Assembly: GCA_015680905.1 (NCBI GenBank)
Contig: CM027377.1
Location: 19,492,501 to 19,556,500, forward strand
Origin: Coptis chinensis
Lineage: Eukaryota; Streptophyta; Magnoliopsida; Ranunculales; Ranunculaceae
Direction of reading: 5' to 3'
Length of the DNA stretch: 64,000 bases
The translations under genes were made by a program, and so were the position numbers. Below are positions 54,710 to 64,000 of this stretch, piece after piece (position 1 is the first letter of the stretch; the number at the start of each line of letters is the position of its first letter). The notes beneath the pieces are model-generated. The model was not told the DNA's origin. It did no database searches and worked only from the letters and a program-made list of their open reading frames with translations.

Positions 54710-57486
54710 TCACACAAAGAGAGTATCCACATTCAAAGGGTCCAGATCAACGCCCTCTGCAACACCAGAACTGGTAGCCTGATCAACAACAACTTGAGAT
54801 ACAACAGAAGGAATAGCTGGAGCAACTGGTGGCACAACGACTTGGTCAGATGGCAGATCAAATGGTCTATTAGCATCTACACCAGCATCTGCAGCAGACA
54901 CTGTTGCAGCCCCACTTTCAATAGACATCTTAAGGCGATTATTCTTATCCAATGCCTCAAGATAATCATCCAACAGCACGTACACATCACCACTCTCCAC
55001 CATATCCACTAAGTCGTTGTATGCAGTCCTTCGTTTCAAAGAACGGGAGCGGCTGACCTCTTACACTCATCAAACCGTTCTTTGAACCTCCAACTTTGCA
55101 GAATCCAGAGCAGGTTGCAACAGATCCACTTTACCACCAAGCTGTTGCACTTGATCCCTCAGCCCTGCAACTTCCGTTCTCTCCACTTGTTGTTCAGCCA
55201 CCAACTTGCTACAAGCTTGCTTGCTGTCATCCAGCTCCTTCTTATAACGATCGGAGATAGACGCCATATCCTTCAGCTTCCGATACATCGCCAAAACCTA
55301 ACAAACAAGACAACAAATTAATGTAGACATTAAAATGGATCAAAATCAACAAGATAAAAAAAGAGCAAAGTCAGAACGGAAGAATACTCACAAAGCACAA
55401 TGACCGTTCCATCTCCACAAAGTTCACATCCAGACCCTTACTATCCAGCTTGCGCCTATCCCCAGCAAGCACAATACTATCCAACAACGCCGCACCAACC
55501 GCAGGGGACTTGAAGCTATAATCACCATTCACAACAAATTTCGACAACAAACTGTAGGGGTCCTCATACGTAACCAGTCTATCAAGGACATCACTATCAC
55601 TCTTCTTACTTGGGCTTGTACTTCCTGACCTTTGCCTTGCTCAGTAATAGGCTCAACATCACCAACTTTCTCCTTATCTCGGGCCTCAACCGCCCCAACA
55701 TCAACAGCCACATTAATCAGGCTCATCTTCTTCAGAGGAGCCCGACCTGAAGACGAACGACCTACAACAGCACCAAGTCAGTCTCCAGACTCAATTCGGG
55801 CTTTCTTAGCCCCTTCCGACTCAACCACTTCGGAACGCCTTTTCAGATTAGGCTTCCGAAACAAAGTGGGAGCATCAACTTCCCCCACCAAAGATCGCCA
55901 CCGCAAAGACCACCAACACTTCAAAGACCCGTGATCTCCAAAGGGAGCGGTTGGATCTGATGCGAACGCATCACGGATCAAAAGCGGTTGGGCCGACGCA
56001 GAGCCTCCACCCCGGCTTAGAACGTTGGGGTGCCAAACGATTTGCATCACCTAACTCAGAACGTTGAGATAACAAACGATTTGCGTCACCCAACTCAGGA
56101 CGTCTGGAAGGCGTCACCCCTCCAGCCGCCCTCACTGCTCCAAAATGATGTTCAGCGACCACACCAAACGTCCTAGCTCCACCAGAACGGCTGTCACCAG
56201 CACCTCCACTCCGTTTCACTTCAGAAATAGGTGATTTCTTGTGACTCTCCCTCTCCATGGCAGATTCCGAGCTAGAGTCAGAAAGTTCAACCACCACCTT
56301 GCGAGCCCTAGCCTTCTGCTCCAGCCTCTTACGGTTAATTTTCTTCCCTCCACGCCTCTTAAAGTAATGTGCAACCTCCCCCAACAAAGCCTATTTATCT
56401 TCCAAACTCAAACAAGCAAACCTTTCAATAACACCGTTCTTCGTACGAGAAAGGATAGAAACCTCTGCAAAAACAAACCCAAAAATAAATCAGAATATCC
56501 AAATTATAATATAAAACATACACATTACGACCTACAACCAACGACCTACCACGAGATTGTACAACACGTTTATCAATCTCCTAAACCAGGAGGACAATAT
56601 CTACCTGCAACCAACAATGGCCTACGACTCCAGTCCTCCTTGCTCACCCCCACAATAACAGGAGACTTCCTTTATAAACATGAAAACTAAAGTTCATAAC
56701 ACCCGACCTCCTAAAAACAAAGTGCTCAATCACATCGTTTAAACAGATGTTGTAGCCCCTGTCATTTAACAAGTCCAACACATGGAGAACCCTCCAACTG
56801 TTCCCCACGAGCTGACAAGGGGCTTTCCCCAAAAAGTTCAACACCTCCACAGTAAGACGGGAAAAGGGCAGCCTCATCCCAGCCTTTCAACTGCCCATAA
56901 CAAACAACTACTCCTCCACCCCAAGGAACGTAGTCGTTAGTATACAAATTCTTCTCCAACCAGATCGTACATGACCAGGTCGAATTTCACCCAACCAAAC
57001 TCCCTCCTCAAAGCGGCATAACAATTCACCGACTTAGGCTTCCTCTCATCCACAGTCTCCAACGAGGAAGACGACGAAGCCTCATCACCACTATGAACCC
57101 TCTCCTCACTTTCTTCACTTACAGCTATCTCTCTCCATTTACCAACTTCAACCTCACCACTTACACTATCACTAGTCATAGACATGACACAATCAAAGAA
57201 AGAAATAAAGCTCAAATTTTTAAAGTGGAAAGACGAACCTGATTCAAGAAGGACGAGAAGTTTTTTTCTTCCTTCTTTCTCTTTCACTCTAGACTATTTT
57301 TTTTTCCTTTGGTTGAAAAGTGAACAAACAAAAATCTTCTACAAGTAAAAAACCCCTCAACTGCCCAAACACCTCGAGACAATCAAAACGTTTCGTGTTC
57401 CCAAAACTTAAATCATTACTCGCCCACAAATCGCCGTAAATCTGGGCCCAGGAATCCAGCCCAACAGGTTCCGTCACATTCTCCAA
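54710..57486 (-). pseudogene. Antisense gene of the Tat element (gypsy-type transposase domain, coiled coil)
   Basis: Minus-strand open pieces run from 57486 to 54710. After an acidic, Ser-rich leader (57287-56937), the part at 56959-56644 holds a domain with MRLPFSRLTVEVLNFLGKAP, then QLVGNSWRVLHVLDLL, which I recognise as the putative gypsy-type transposon domain (Transposase_28 type). A Lys/Arg/Ser-rich middle follows (56387-55778). The end (55294-54710) has heptad-like text such as YRKLKDMASISDRYKKELD and LRDQVQQLGGKVDLLQPAL, so a coiled coil. It lies between integrase and 3' LTR in antisense, where Tat elements are known to carry an extra ORF, often with introns. Breaks between pieces may be introns or mutations. 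Confidence 0.75.
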
Positions 57487-57586
57487 AACCTAAATTCAAA
57501 ACAAAATAGCTGTCAGACACGTGCTTTTAAAACTTTACCTTTTAAACCGTTCTTGCTCCACGCAACAGCTGTCCCAAGAACAAATA

Positions 57587-57602
57587 AAAAGTAAAGGGGG
57601 CT
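57587..57602 (+). other. Polypurine tract of the Tat element
   Basis: aaagtaaagggggc lies directly before the 3' LTR start at 57604 and would prime plus-strand DNA. Confidence 0.75.
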
Positions 57603-57603
57603 G

Positions 57604-58033
57604 TGTAAGTACCCTCCGTTCTACACTACAGAGCACGTGTCCACAAGGCAGGACGTCTTACTCCAGCTCGTCCCACAACATCAGATCGCACCAGCGACCC
57701 AACACCTGTGTCGTTACCAAACGATTCATGACCATGCATGGAAGGATAACAACTAGTGCAATCCGGGAGCTCAGTCAACGCAACAATCAATGAGTCATTT
57801 ATTTTGTAACATCAGAGTAATGACAAATCATCAAGATAGCATATAAGGTGGATCTGCAATTCATAATGGTTCAGACACACCTCTACAAATAGAGAGAGAT
57901 GAACTACGTAAGGTTTGATTCAAGTTTACCCGGAGAAACTTGATACGTAGGCAACTCTTGTCCCAAGAAGAGTGCAGCTATTTTCTATCCAACAGATCAT
58001 CAGGTCGTAGTCCCAAAATAACCAACATCTACA
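57604..58033 (+). repeat. 3' LTR of the Tat element
   Basis: Starts TGTAAGTACCCTCCG and ends CATCTACA. It matches the 5' LTR with many point changes and small indels. Confidence 0.93.
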
Positions 58034-59673
58034 GTCCTCATTTCTCCTCATCTCTTCGTCCCTCTCTCTCTCCCTCTCCCTCTCCATGCCTTCTCAATCT
58101 CTTCCTCTCCACTCCTCTCTCTCCCTCTCCGCTCACGCCCCCATTGCATAGGCAGTACACTAGTAATAATCACATAATAATAATCTAAAATTTCAAAGGT
58201 TAGTAAAAAAACATTCATAATTCCAGGGACTTTGAGGTCATTCCACAATTTTTTGAATGCTATAAACAGAAAGTGTTACGACCTAAAAAATCCCTCTGTC
58301 TCCCCTCCTCTATTCACTCATCATCTTCTTTTTATACTGCTGACCTATGGGCCTCTTCCTTCGGACCTATGGGCCTCATAGGCCTAAATAAGGCCATAAC
58401 AGTTGCCCCTTCTTGGTACCGCGGACCATTAATTTGGCCCGTGGTGCCAAGAAGCCAGAGTTCGTTTTACTATTTCCATTTCCACAAATTCTATCACGGT
58501 ACACTTATCTTTATTCCTAATACCAAACTTACCTGAACTTCAATATACATTAACAACTATCATATTAGTTCTTTGATATCTTGGAAACTATATTCAATGA
58601 CCCTTTGAACTGAGAATATGGCCTATGCATTTTCTGCGTCTCTCTGGCCTACAAATTGGTGCTGGATAGTAAAACAGTGACATTGGTACTGGATCTCATC
58701 ATTCACTCAAAGTAGGATCTACCCTCTTCGGGCAGTACAAACTTGGCTAGCATTCCAAATAAAGAGAGCTCCCATGACCATATAATAATGCAGACGCAAA
58801 CATTTTACGGAGGAAAACACTCCCTAGTCTGTAACTATATCCTTTTGCCAAAACTGAACCCATTTTACTTTTGCAGCCGAATGATATTAATCGTTCTCAA
58901 ACTGCTGTGACCATCTAGTATCTACATTAGTTGAACTTAAGCTTTATTAAAGCAAAGAAAACTTGTAACCCTTCACAATTGTCTGCTAGATAATTTGGTG
59001 CACGACCTATTAACTTTGGCATAAGAATGCTTAAGTATATAATATTCAAGATGACCTTCCCAATACTAATATATCACTAAAACAAAATAAAATGCAATTC
59101 TAATCAACTAGCCGTTAACAGGTAAAAAAAAAGATCCAGAATATTAAATACTGCATCAAATATATTTTCACAAGAAAAAAAATGTTAGCAAGTACTCAGA
59201 TGAGCCAAATAAGTGATCAGATTTTCATAAGCAACTCAGCAACTCAAGCATTGTTGTTAATCTTATCTACTTTTTCAGAGTACTCGTTCTTACAAAAATG
59301 TAACCTCCATGAGCCAAGTTTAACAAACTCAATCACTATCACTCAATACCACTCCCATCTCAGTATCCTCTTGTCTCATTTGAAAGTCCGATTTCGGACA
59401 TATTCCGTATATAGTATAAACTTAACATAAAATGGGCTTATTTCATTGAAATGGAATGAATGTAAAGGCAGAATTATGGCAATCGAAACATTAGATAGAT
59501 CACCCGACTTCAAAATTACTTCTAATATAAATACATGGGGAACTAGTGATGGAATATCCACCGTAATCGGTTCCTTATGAGAAGAGAAAGCTGCATAAAT
59601 TAAAATTTTAGAAGAAAAAAGAAGAAGAAACACAATGATAGGGCTGTACAAAATTACAAATAGATAGCACCCG
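58034..59673. other. Intergenic stretch, no gene seen
   Basis: A CT-rich simple sequence lies at about 58058-58135. A hairpin lies at 58409-58454. Short frames here (for example 59182-59430) have no recognisable content. The rest is ordinary AT-rich plant DNA. Confidence 0.4.
58409..58454. other. Inverted repeat, 19-base arms
   Basis: cttcttggtaccgcggacc and ggcccgtggtgccaagaag are inverted copies with three mismatches and an eight-base loop. Confidence 0.7.
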
Positions 59674-59940
59674 CTACATAAAGTAACTTAGTGACATCTT
59701 CTTCCTTGATCCACCTTCTCCATATAACTTTTTTTTTTTTTTTTTTAGCATCTCATTGAAAATGACTGAAACTTCTCGCACTTTCCTAAGCTTAAGCATG
59801 AACTTGAGAAGGTTACTATAAGTTTTCGAATCAGGAAAAGCTCCATAGAAAACCATCCCCTTAAAAGAAAGCCCTTTCTTATATGTTTCCACGTTTGAAC
59901 AAATTATTTTAAACACGAATATATTGTGATATGAGAACAC
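59674..59940 (-). pseudogene. PPR-protein fragment
   Basis: A short open stretch encodes one good pentatricopeptide-like repeat: FPDSKTYSNLLKFMLKLRKV, followed by an REVSVIFNEML end, matching the usual PDS-TYN-LI-GL-K-G-V-EA--LF-EM pattern. Only one repeat and part of another are seen, and the frame runs into a poly(Lys) region from an A-rich tract and stops. PPR proteins bind organelle RNA; this fragment would not. Confidence 0.55.
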
Positions 59941-60179
59941 CCTCCATCTTTATGAACGCCAGTCACCATTTTCTTCATAATTCTTTATTTCCTTTTGACC
60001 AAGTACTTGAGTATCTGTATATGATATTTGTTATATTCGCATGCCCCCAGGGATCAACTAACAAATGTAACTATTGGATCCGAATATCATCTTGCCCCCA
60101 ATCTTGCTAGTCCTCGGGATACTTAGCTCTTTCCTTGCTTAGGTTGCCCCAAGTATTAATTAGGACAACCATTCATGCC

Positions 60180-61135
60180 CTTTTCATTTTTTCGGATCGC
60201 TCAAATGCCACGCCCGGGACGCATTTGCACATTTTTCATGTTTTGGAGGGGCCCAAACGCCGCATCCATGACTTGCATCATTTTCATGTTTCGGAGGGGC
60301 CCAAACGCCGCATCCGGGACTTGCATCATTTTCATGTTCGGAGGGGCCCAAATGCCGCGTCCGGGACTTGCAACCTTTTTATGTTCGGACGGGCCCAATC
60401 TTTGCCCAAGACTTGCGCCCCTTTTCATGTTTGGATCGCCCAAAAATGCGCGTCCGGGACTTGCGACCTTCTCATGTTTGGAGGGCCAACGCCGCCGCGT
60501 CCGGTCCAACCTTTTCATGTCTTGGAGGGCCCAACCTTTTCATGTTTCATGTTTCGGAGGGCCCAAACGCGCGGCCCGGGACTTGCCCCTTTTCATGTTT
60601 TCGGATCGCCCAAATGCCGCGTGCCGGGACTTGCGACCTTCTCATGTTTGGAGGGCCCAAAACGCGCCGGCGTCCCGGTCTTGCAACCTTTTCATGTTTC
60701 GGAGGGCCAAACGCCACGTTCGGGACTTGCGCCCCTTTTCATGTTTGGATCGCCCAAATGCCGCCCGGGACTTGCGATCTTCTCATGTTTGGAGGCCCAA
60801 ACGCCGCGTCCCGGTCTTGCAACCTTTTTCATGTTTTGGAGGGCCCAAACGCCGCGTCCAGGACTTGCGCCCCTTTTCATGTTTTGATCGCCCAAATGCC
60901 GCGGTCCGGGACTTGCGCCCTTTTCATGTTTCAGACTAGCTCTTTACGCCGTCCGGACTTGCGCCCCTTTTATGTTTCGGATTGGCCCAAATGCCGCTGT
61001 CCAGGACTTGTGCCCTTTTCCTGTTTCAAACCGGCCCTTATGCCACGTTCAGGACTTGCGCCTTTTTCATGTTTCGGACTGGCCAAATGCCACATCCAGG
61101 ACTTGCGCCCTTTTCATGTTTCGATCCCCTTATGA
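60180..61135. repeat. GC-rich minisatellite of about 55-base units
   Basis: About 17-18 imperfect units of the type gcccaaacgccgcgtccggg, acttgcgccccttttcatgt, ttcggagg. Units differ by small indels, so the period varies around 53-57 bases. Its GC content is far above its surroundings. Few stop codons occur in the unit, so all three + frames are open for more than 240 codons by chance. Confidence 0.92.
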
Positions 61136-61144
61136 TTATCAACA

Positions 61145-61175
61145 CTAGTAAACGGGCACGTGTGTTGCACGTGCT
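61145..61175 (-). mobile_element. Helitron 3' terminus
   Basis: On the minus strand a perfect seven-base stem (GCACGTG / CACGTGC, five-base loop) is followed by cccgttta and CTAG, then T. This is a standard plant Helitron 3' end. The element body must run to the right on this map; its 5' end was not identified and the MITE at 61329 may be nested in it. Confidence 0.65.
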
Positions 61176-61328
61176 AGGTGAGAAAATTGGGGTGGAGAAA
61201 ATCAATATGTAACATGTTTTAGATTAATACATGGCGAGGTCTGATAAAACACAAAAATTAAATAAAATTAAATTAGACGAAATGCAAAAACTGATAGATG
61301 AAGGGCAGTAAGTAAAACTGCCACATTA

Positions 61329-61718
61329 GGCTGGATGCAATGGCTCCCCATTCCCTCAAAAGTGGAGGGAGTGGCGGTGGTTTTTTCTCTTTATCTCCAT
61401 AATACTCTCCATATATAGAGTAATATTGAAAATAGAGAGTGCATTCTATACGAGTTAAAATGGCGTAGTTTGTAAAAACCCAACGGCACCACTTGAAGTG
61501 GTGTGGAATGTATTTTTCAAGTTCATACCACGCCATTTGAAGTACAACGCCACTTGAAGTGGCGTGGATTTTTTTTTTTTTTTTTTTTTAAATTCCGCAC
61601 CAGTCGAAGTGGCATAGAATGGTCCAAACCATTGGATACCAAAATTGATTCCCCATCCTTAAAACACAGTTTTTTTTGTGGAATGGAGATAGAGAGTGAT
61701 GCACCATTGGACTCGGCC
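61329..61718. mobile_element. Tourist-like (PIF/Harbinger) MITE
   Basis: Terminal inverted repeats ggctggatgcaatgg (left) and, reading inward from the right, ggccgagtccaatgg, flanked by TTA on both sides (61326-61328 and 61719-61721). Length is 390 bases, with no coding capacity. The interior repeats the palindrome cacttgaagtgg two to three times and has a T run of about 22. Confidence 0.78.
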
Positions 61719-61779
61719 TTAGTTGTCCCCGCTACTTCTGCTGCCCCATTGCCTTCACCTTTACTCTAATGATCTAACA

Positions 61780-62460
61780 GAATAGCAACAACATGGCCCT
61801 TTTTGGAAGCTTACGTGAAAAGATTTGTTATCTTCCCAGTAGATTTTTCAATTACAATCACCTCCCACCATGAATAGTCTCGGATGGTGGTTGGCATCAT
61901 TACTTGGATGACATCTTCTCCTTCCTTGCCTTTCTTCAATAGTATGTTACCCCTTTCCCTGTGTTGGTTCCTGATAATAGATGTAACTGGAGCTTGTGGA
62001 CGGTGTTGCTTTGCCTGCTGTTAGTTCTTAACTATGATGTGTCTGATCTCTCAACTAAAAATAAATCCAAGATGCAAACCCCTATTTTAGCCCATCCTTC
62101 CATGTCGCTTCCTACCGGAAAATAAATTGATTTGGGAGTGTTTATGTTTGCTTTACTAAATAAAGTAACCTCTAGAAATTGGCCCCATCTGTATTTCCTT
62201 CTCAGTCCAAGTGCTGACCACTTGTCATCTTGGAATCTCAAGTTCTGAGCTTCCCCCAGGCTGATTTGGCATAAATACTTCCCTAGCCATTTACCACCCA
62301 TCTTAGAAATCTCCGCCTTGTACAAACCATTACGTCCTCATTCTGTGATTAATACCCCTTCCGACATATCGGCCGCAACATCTCTCAAACTCAGAACAAC
62401 CTTGTCTCCACCACTGCAAATCTCCTTCGTCTACTGTCACTGCCCATAATCACCTGTCTC
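61780..62460 (-). pseudogene. Retroelement-type ORF relict
   Basis: Minus-strand text begins near 62455 (MGSDSRRRRFAVVETRLF) and continues through 62325-62032, with KWLGKYLCQISLGEAQNLRF and SIYFPVGSDMEGWAKIGVCI, then a frame with TTIRDYSWWEVIVI near 61880. The pattern recalls repeated plant ORFs near LINE/DUF4283-type sequences, but I cannot assign the family. Frames are broken. Confidence 0.35.
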
Positions 62461-62823
62461 ATTTTGCGTGTTAAAGTTGAAGTTCCAGGAAAAGAAAAGA
62501 AAAGAAAAGAATAATGGAGGCCAAGCAGTACGAGAGCATGCATAGACGTAGAAAAAGAATTAAGTAGAAAAAGAATATTTGCATGCGACATCTCAATAGG
62601 CGAACTGACCATGGTGTATCCAATAGAAAAAAGGAACATCTCAGAAAAGAGAACCAGAATATGTAGCAACGACCAAACAGATAAACACCGTGTCCATAGA
62701 CACATTTTGCTACTGTCATATCCTTTTTCAACAGCATTAAAACTTGTGTTAATTGGTTTTTTTTAGAGCCATTCTTGAGGTTTTCGGTCATGTTTTTCTT
62801 GTTAATCTCTACCAAGCTCAGAC

Positions 62824-62892
62824 TTAAGTTTTTTTTTCCCTTTGGCAAGGGTTTTGGGCCTCAATCATAACCACACTATTACCCCTGATAAC
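62824..62892 (-). CDS. SmG: SmG core snRNP protein, last coding exon
   Basis: After a ctgcag acceptor the exon encodes VIRGNSVVMIEAQNPCQREK and ends KT before TAA at 62824-62826. VIRGNSVV is the Sm2 motif of SmG. It follows the exon at 62984-63105 in phase 0. The C-terminus after the Sm2 motif differs from the usual plant SmG end, where variation is tolerated. SmG is one of seven Sm proteins forming the ring on spliceosomal snRNAs. Confidence 0.82.
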   Translation of the reverse strand, partial: VIRGNSVVMIEAQNPCQREKKT

Positions 62893-62983
62893 CTGCAGGA
62901 AAGTTCACCAAAAAATTAACTCAATAGAAAATTGACAGTATAGAATCATCTTAAACTAAAGGAAATACCGAATTTCGACTTAC

Positions 62984-63105
62984 AACAATGCCTATGTCAT
63001 TTTTATCATTTCCATTCATCTTAAGGGTGTTCTCCAACACCAGATTCATAAACTGGTCGAATCCACGAAGAGTACCTACAACCAGACGATTTGCGTCCAG
63101 CTTGA
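62984..63105 (-). CDS. SmG: SmG core snRNP protein, internal exon
   Basis: The exon is bounded by a tgcag acceptor (exon starts at 63105) and a GTAAGT donor (exon ends at 62984). Its 40 whole codons read KLDANRLVVGTLRGFDQFMN, then LVLENTLKMNGNDKNDIGIV. This is the Sm1 motif of SmG, almost as in other plants. The first codon is split, with one base in an upstream exon. The first exon, which should carry the N-terminal helix, is not visible up to 64000, so it lies beyond the window or is missing. The splice sites are intact, so the gene may be functional. Confidence 0.88.
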
Positions 63106-63188
63106 CTGCAAGACATTTTACATAGTAATACAATTAAGGTTATCATTGTTTTGCTGCACAATTTTACATAAAACCGGTAAATAAAGGA

Positions 63189-63485
63189 TCATGCTACTAT
63201 TAGATTTGCAAATGAAGCAAATATGAGAACCTTGATTCTCTCCACTTCTTCCCTTTTAAGCTCACTTTCTGCCATGAGGTGGACTAATCCATGCAAGATC
63301 TTTGGCCCTAATTTCAATTTTGGTTCCACACAAAGTTCGAGTTGTCTCTTTTTTCGGAGGAAGCCTTTACGCCAATTCTCGAGAAAGTTTAGAATAGATT
63401 CATGAGAACTTAAAATCTTTTTAAACTTCCACTTATTTCTAGCTTGCCATATAACATTCAACATAGCAATGAAGTAAGTAACCAA
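63189..63485 (-). pseudogene. Possible LINE fragment in the SmG intron
   Basis: The open stretch includes MLNVIWQARNKWKFKKILSS, which looks like the RT-to-RNase H linker of plant LINEs (IW-ARN---F). Nothing further of a LINE is seen. It lies upstream of the SmG exon on the same strand. Confidence 0.35.
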
Positions 63486-63838
63486 TTGATGCCTATAGAA
63501 AACTTCTCATTAAGCTCTCCATTATCACTGGCAGCATTATCATTGTGGTGGTACTTCACCTCGCCACGAAAGCAAGCGGATGTTGATAATATCTTTGAGA
63601 TCACGGTTCAAATAAGTCAATACTGGACTTCAAGACTTTCAAAGAATAATTTTTGTGATGGATGAGGGCTTATCCTTAGTTGATTCAGATGATCCCAATG
63701 TTGATTAAAAGAGCATCTTTAATCTCATCTGACACAGCGGGTACCAGCTTAGTCACATGTGTAGTGACAAATTGATAAGTTAAACACAAACAGAATACCT
63801 TCTACTACCAAATAATGAGTGGCGCGAATTGTAGTTAC

Positions 63839-63925
63839 CTCCTTTCCATCTTGACCAACTTCCTTAATCTCGCGAGTAAGTGAGTTTAAAATGGGGTCAG
63901 GATCATTCACGATTAACCTGAATGC
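63839..63925 (-). other. Possible 29-codon host exon of unknown gene
   Basis: On the minus strand a ccag acceptor precedes GCATTC and an exon of 87 bases ends at GGAG before GTAACT. It would encode AFRLIVNDPDPILNSLTREI and then KEVGQDGKE in phase 0. The composition looks like real coding sequence, but I do not recognise the protein. It could be an exon of another gene or a chance frame. Confidence 0.35.
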
Positions 63926-64000
63926 CTGGTTAAACAATAACACTTAAACCAAATTGCAATTCAGTCAACAACATGACTTTAAGGTGAGCATGGTCCAAGA

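Larger units (their letters stand above)
47984..58033 (+). mobile_element. Tat-lineage Ty3/gypsy LTR retrotransposon, complete but inactive
   Basis: An element of about 10 kb with both LTRs, primer site, gag, protease, RT, RNase H, second (archaeal-like) RNase H, integrase, a non-coding spacer, an antisense gene and a polypurine tract. The two LTRs differ by many substitutions and small indels, so the insertion is old. Flanking bases are attct on the left and gtcct on the right, not a clean five-base duplication. Stops and frameshifts affect every gene. Confidence 0.92.

Noticed and set aside
47979-58038. Five-base target-site duplication of the Tat element
   Set aside because: Flanks are attct and gtcct; too different to claim, though age could explain it.
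58058-58135. Coding frame over the CT-rich tract
   Set aside because: Low-complexity Ser/Pro/Leu text from a simple repeat, with no conserved content.
59376-59651. Minus-strand hydrophobic ORF with a signal-peptide-like start
   Set aside because: No conserved motif, no neighbouring exon or promoter sign; a chance frame in AT-rich DNA is the simpler reading.
60135-61135. Three overlapping + frames of more than 240 codons
   Set aside because: They come from a GC-rich minisatellite whose unit has few stop codons; the frames have no start context or domain and the unit length is not a multiple of three.

Overview
The window is plant nuclear DNA, almost certainly from an angiosperm. It contains Ty3/gypsy elements of the Athila and Tat types, an L1-type LINE with a plant RNase H, Helitron-like ends, a Tourist-like MITE, a PPR remnant and two spliced exons of a plant-type SmG gene. 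Nearly all of it is old, nested, broken repeat DNA. I see no tRNA, rRNA or CRISPR. The only recognised ordinary host coding sequence is at the far right.

Region 1 (1-27029) is an array of endogenous caulimovirid-like (plant pararetrovirus) genomes. Copies on the + strand (1-6305) meet copies on the - strand (6306-27029) at a large inverted repeat near 6.3 kb. Each unit reads: promoter/R region with TATAAAAGGG, an initiator-tRNA-Met primer site, a leader of about 600 bases, a 30K-type movement protein (MP), a polyprotein whose ATG overlaps the MP stop, and a third ORF of unknown function. Two kinds of unit are present. Type I (1614-5903; 19619-24992) has CCHC, aspartic protease, reverse transcriptase and RNase H but no coat-like domain. 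Type II (6676-18487) has a coat-like domain, a different CCHC finger and a protease, but no reverse transcriptase is visible, and it has its own third ORF. The two types share the promoter, PBS, leader, MP and the polyprotein N-terminus. This looks like a two-component genome with a common region. All copies carry stops, frameshifts or deletions.

A LINE of about 6.2 kb (8417-14583, - strand) sits inside the type II protease, with a 15-base target-site duplication, a 3' poly(A) and repeated 5' monomers.

Region 2 (27030-39050) holds two decayed gypsy remnants. The first is Athila-like, with an LTR at 27030-28338, PBS, gag and protease. The second is a Tat-like pol with an antisense ORF region behind integrase.

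Region 3 (39770-47095) is very AT-rich. It consists of about 57-base tandem repeats, a long block present three times, and three units of about 222 bases. Helitron-type ends on the minus strand suggest two related elements joined head to tail.

Region 4 (47984-58033) is a complete but dead Tat element with both LTRs, PBS, gag, protease, RT, two RNases H, integrase, polypurine tract and an antisense gene (gypsy-type transposase domain plus coiled coil) between integrase and the 3' LTR.

Region 5 (58034-64000) has low-complexity DNA, a PPR fragment, a GC-rich minisatellite of about 55 bases ending at a Helitron 3' terminus, a PIF/Harbinger-type MITE with TTA duplications, a retroelement ORF relict, and the last two exons of SmG on the minus strand.
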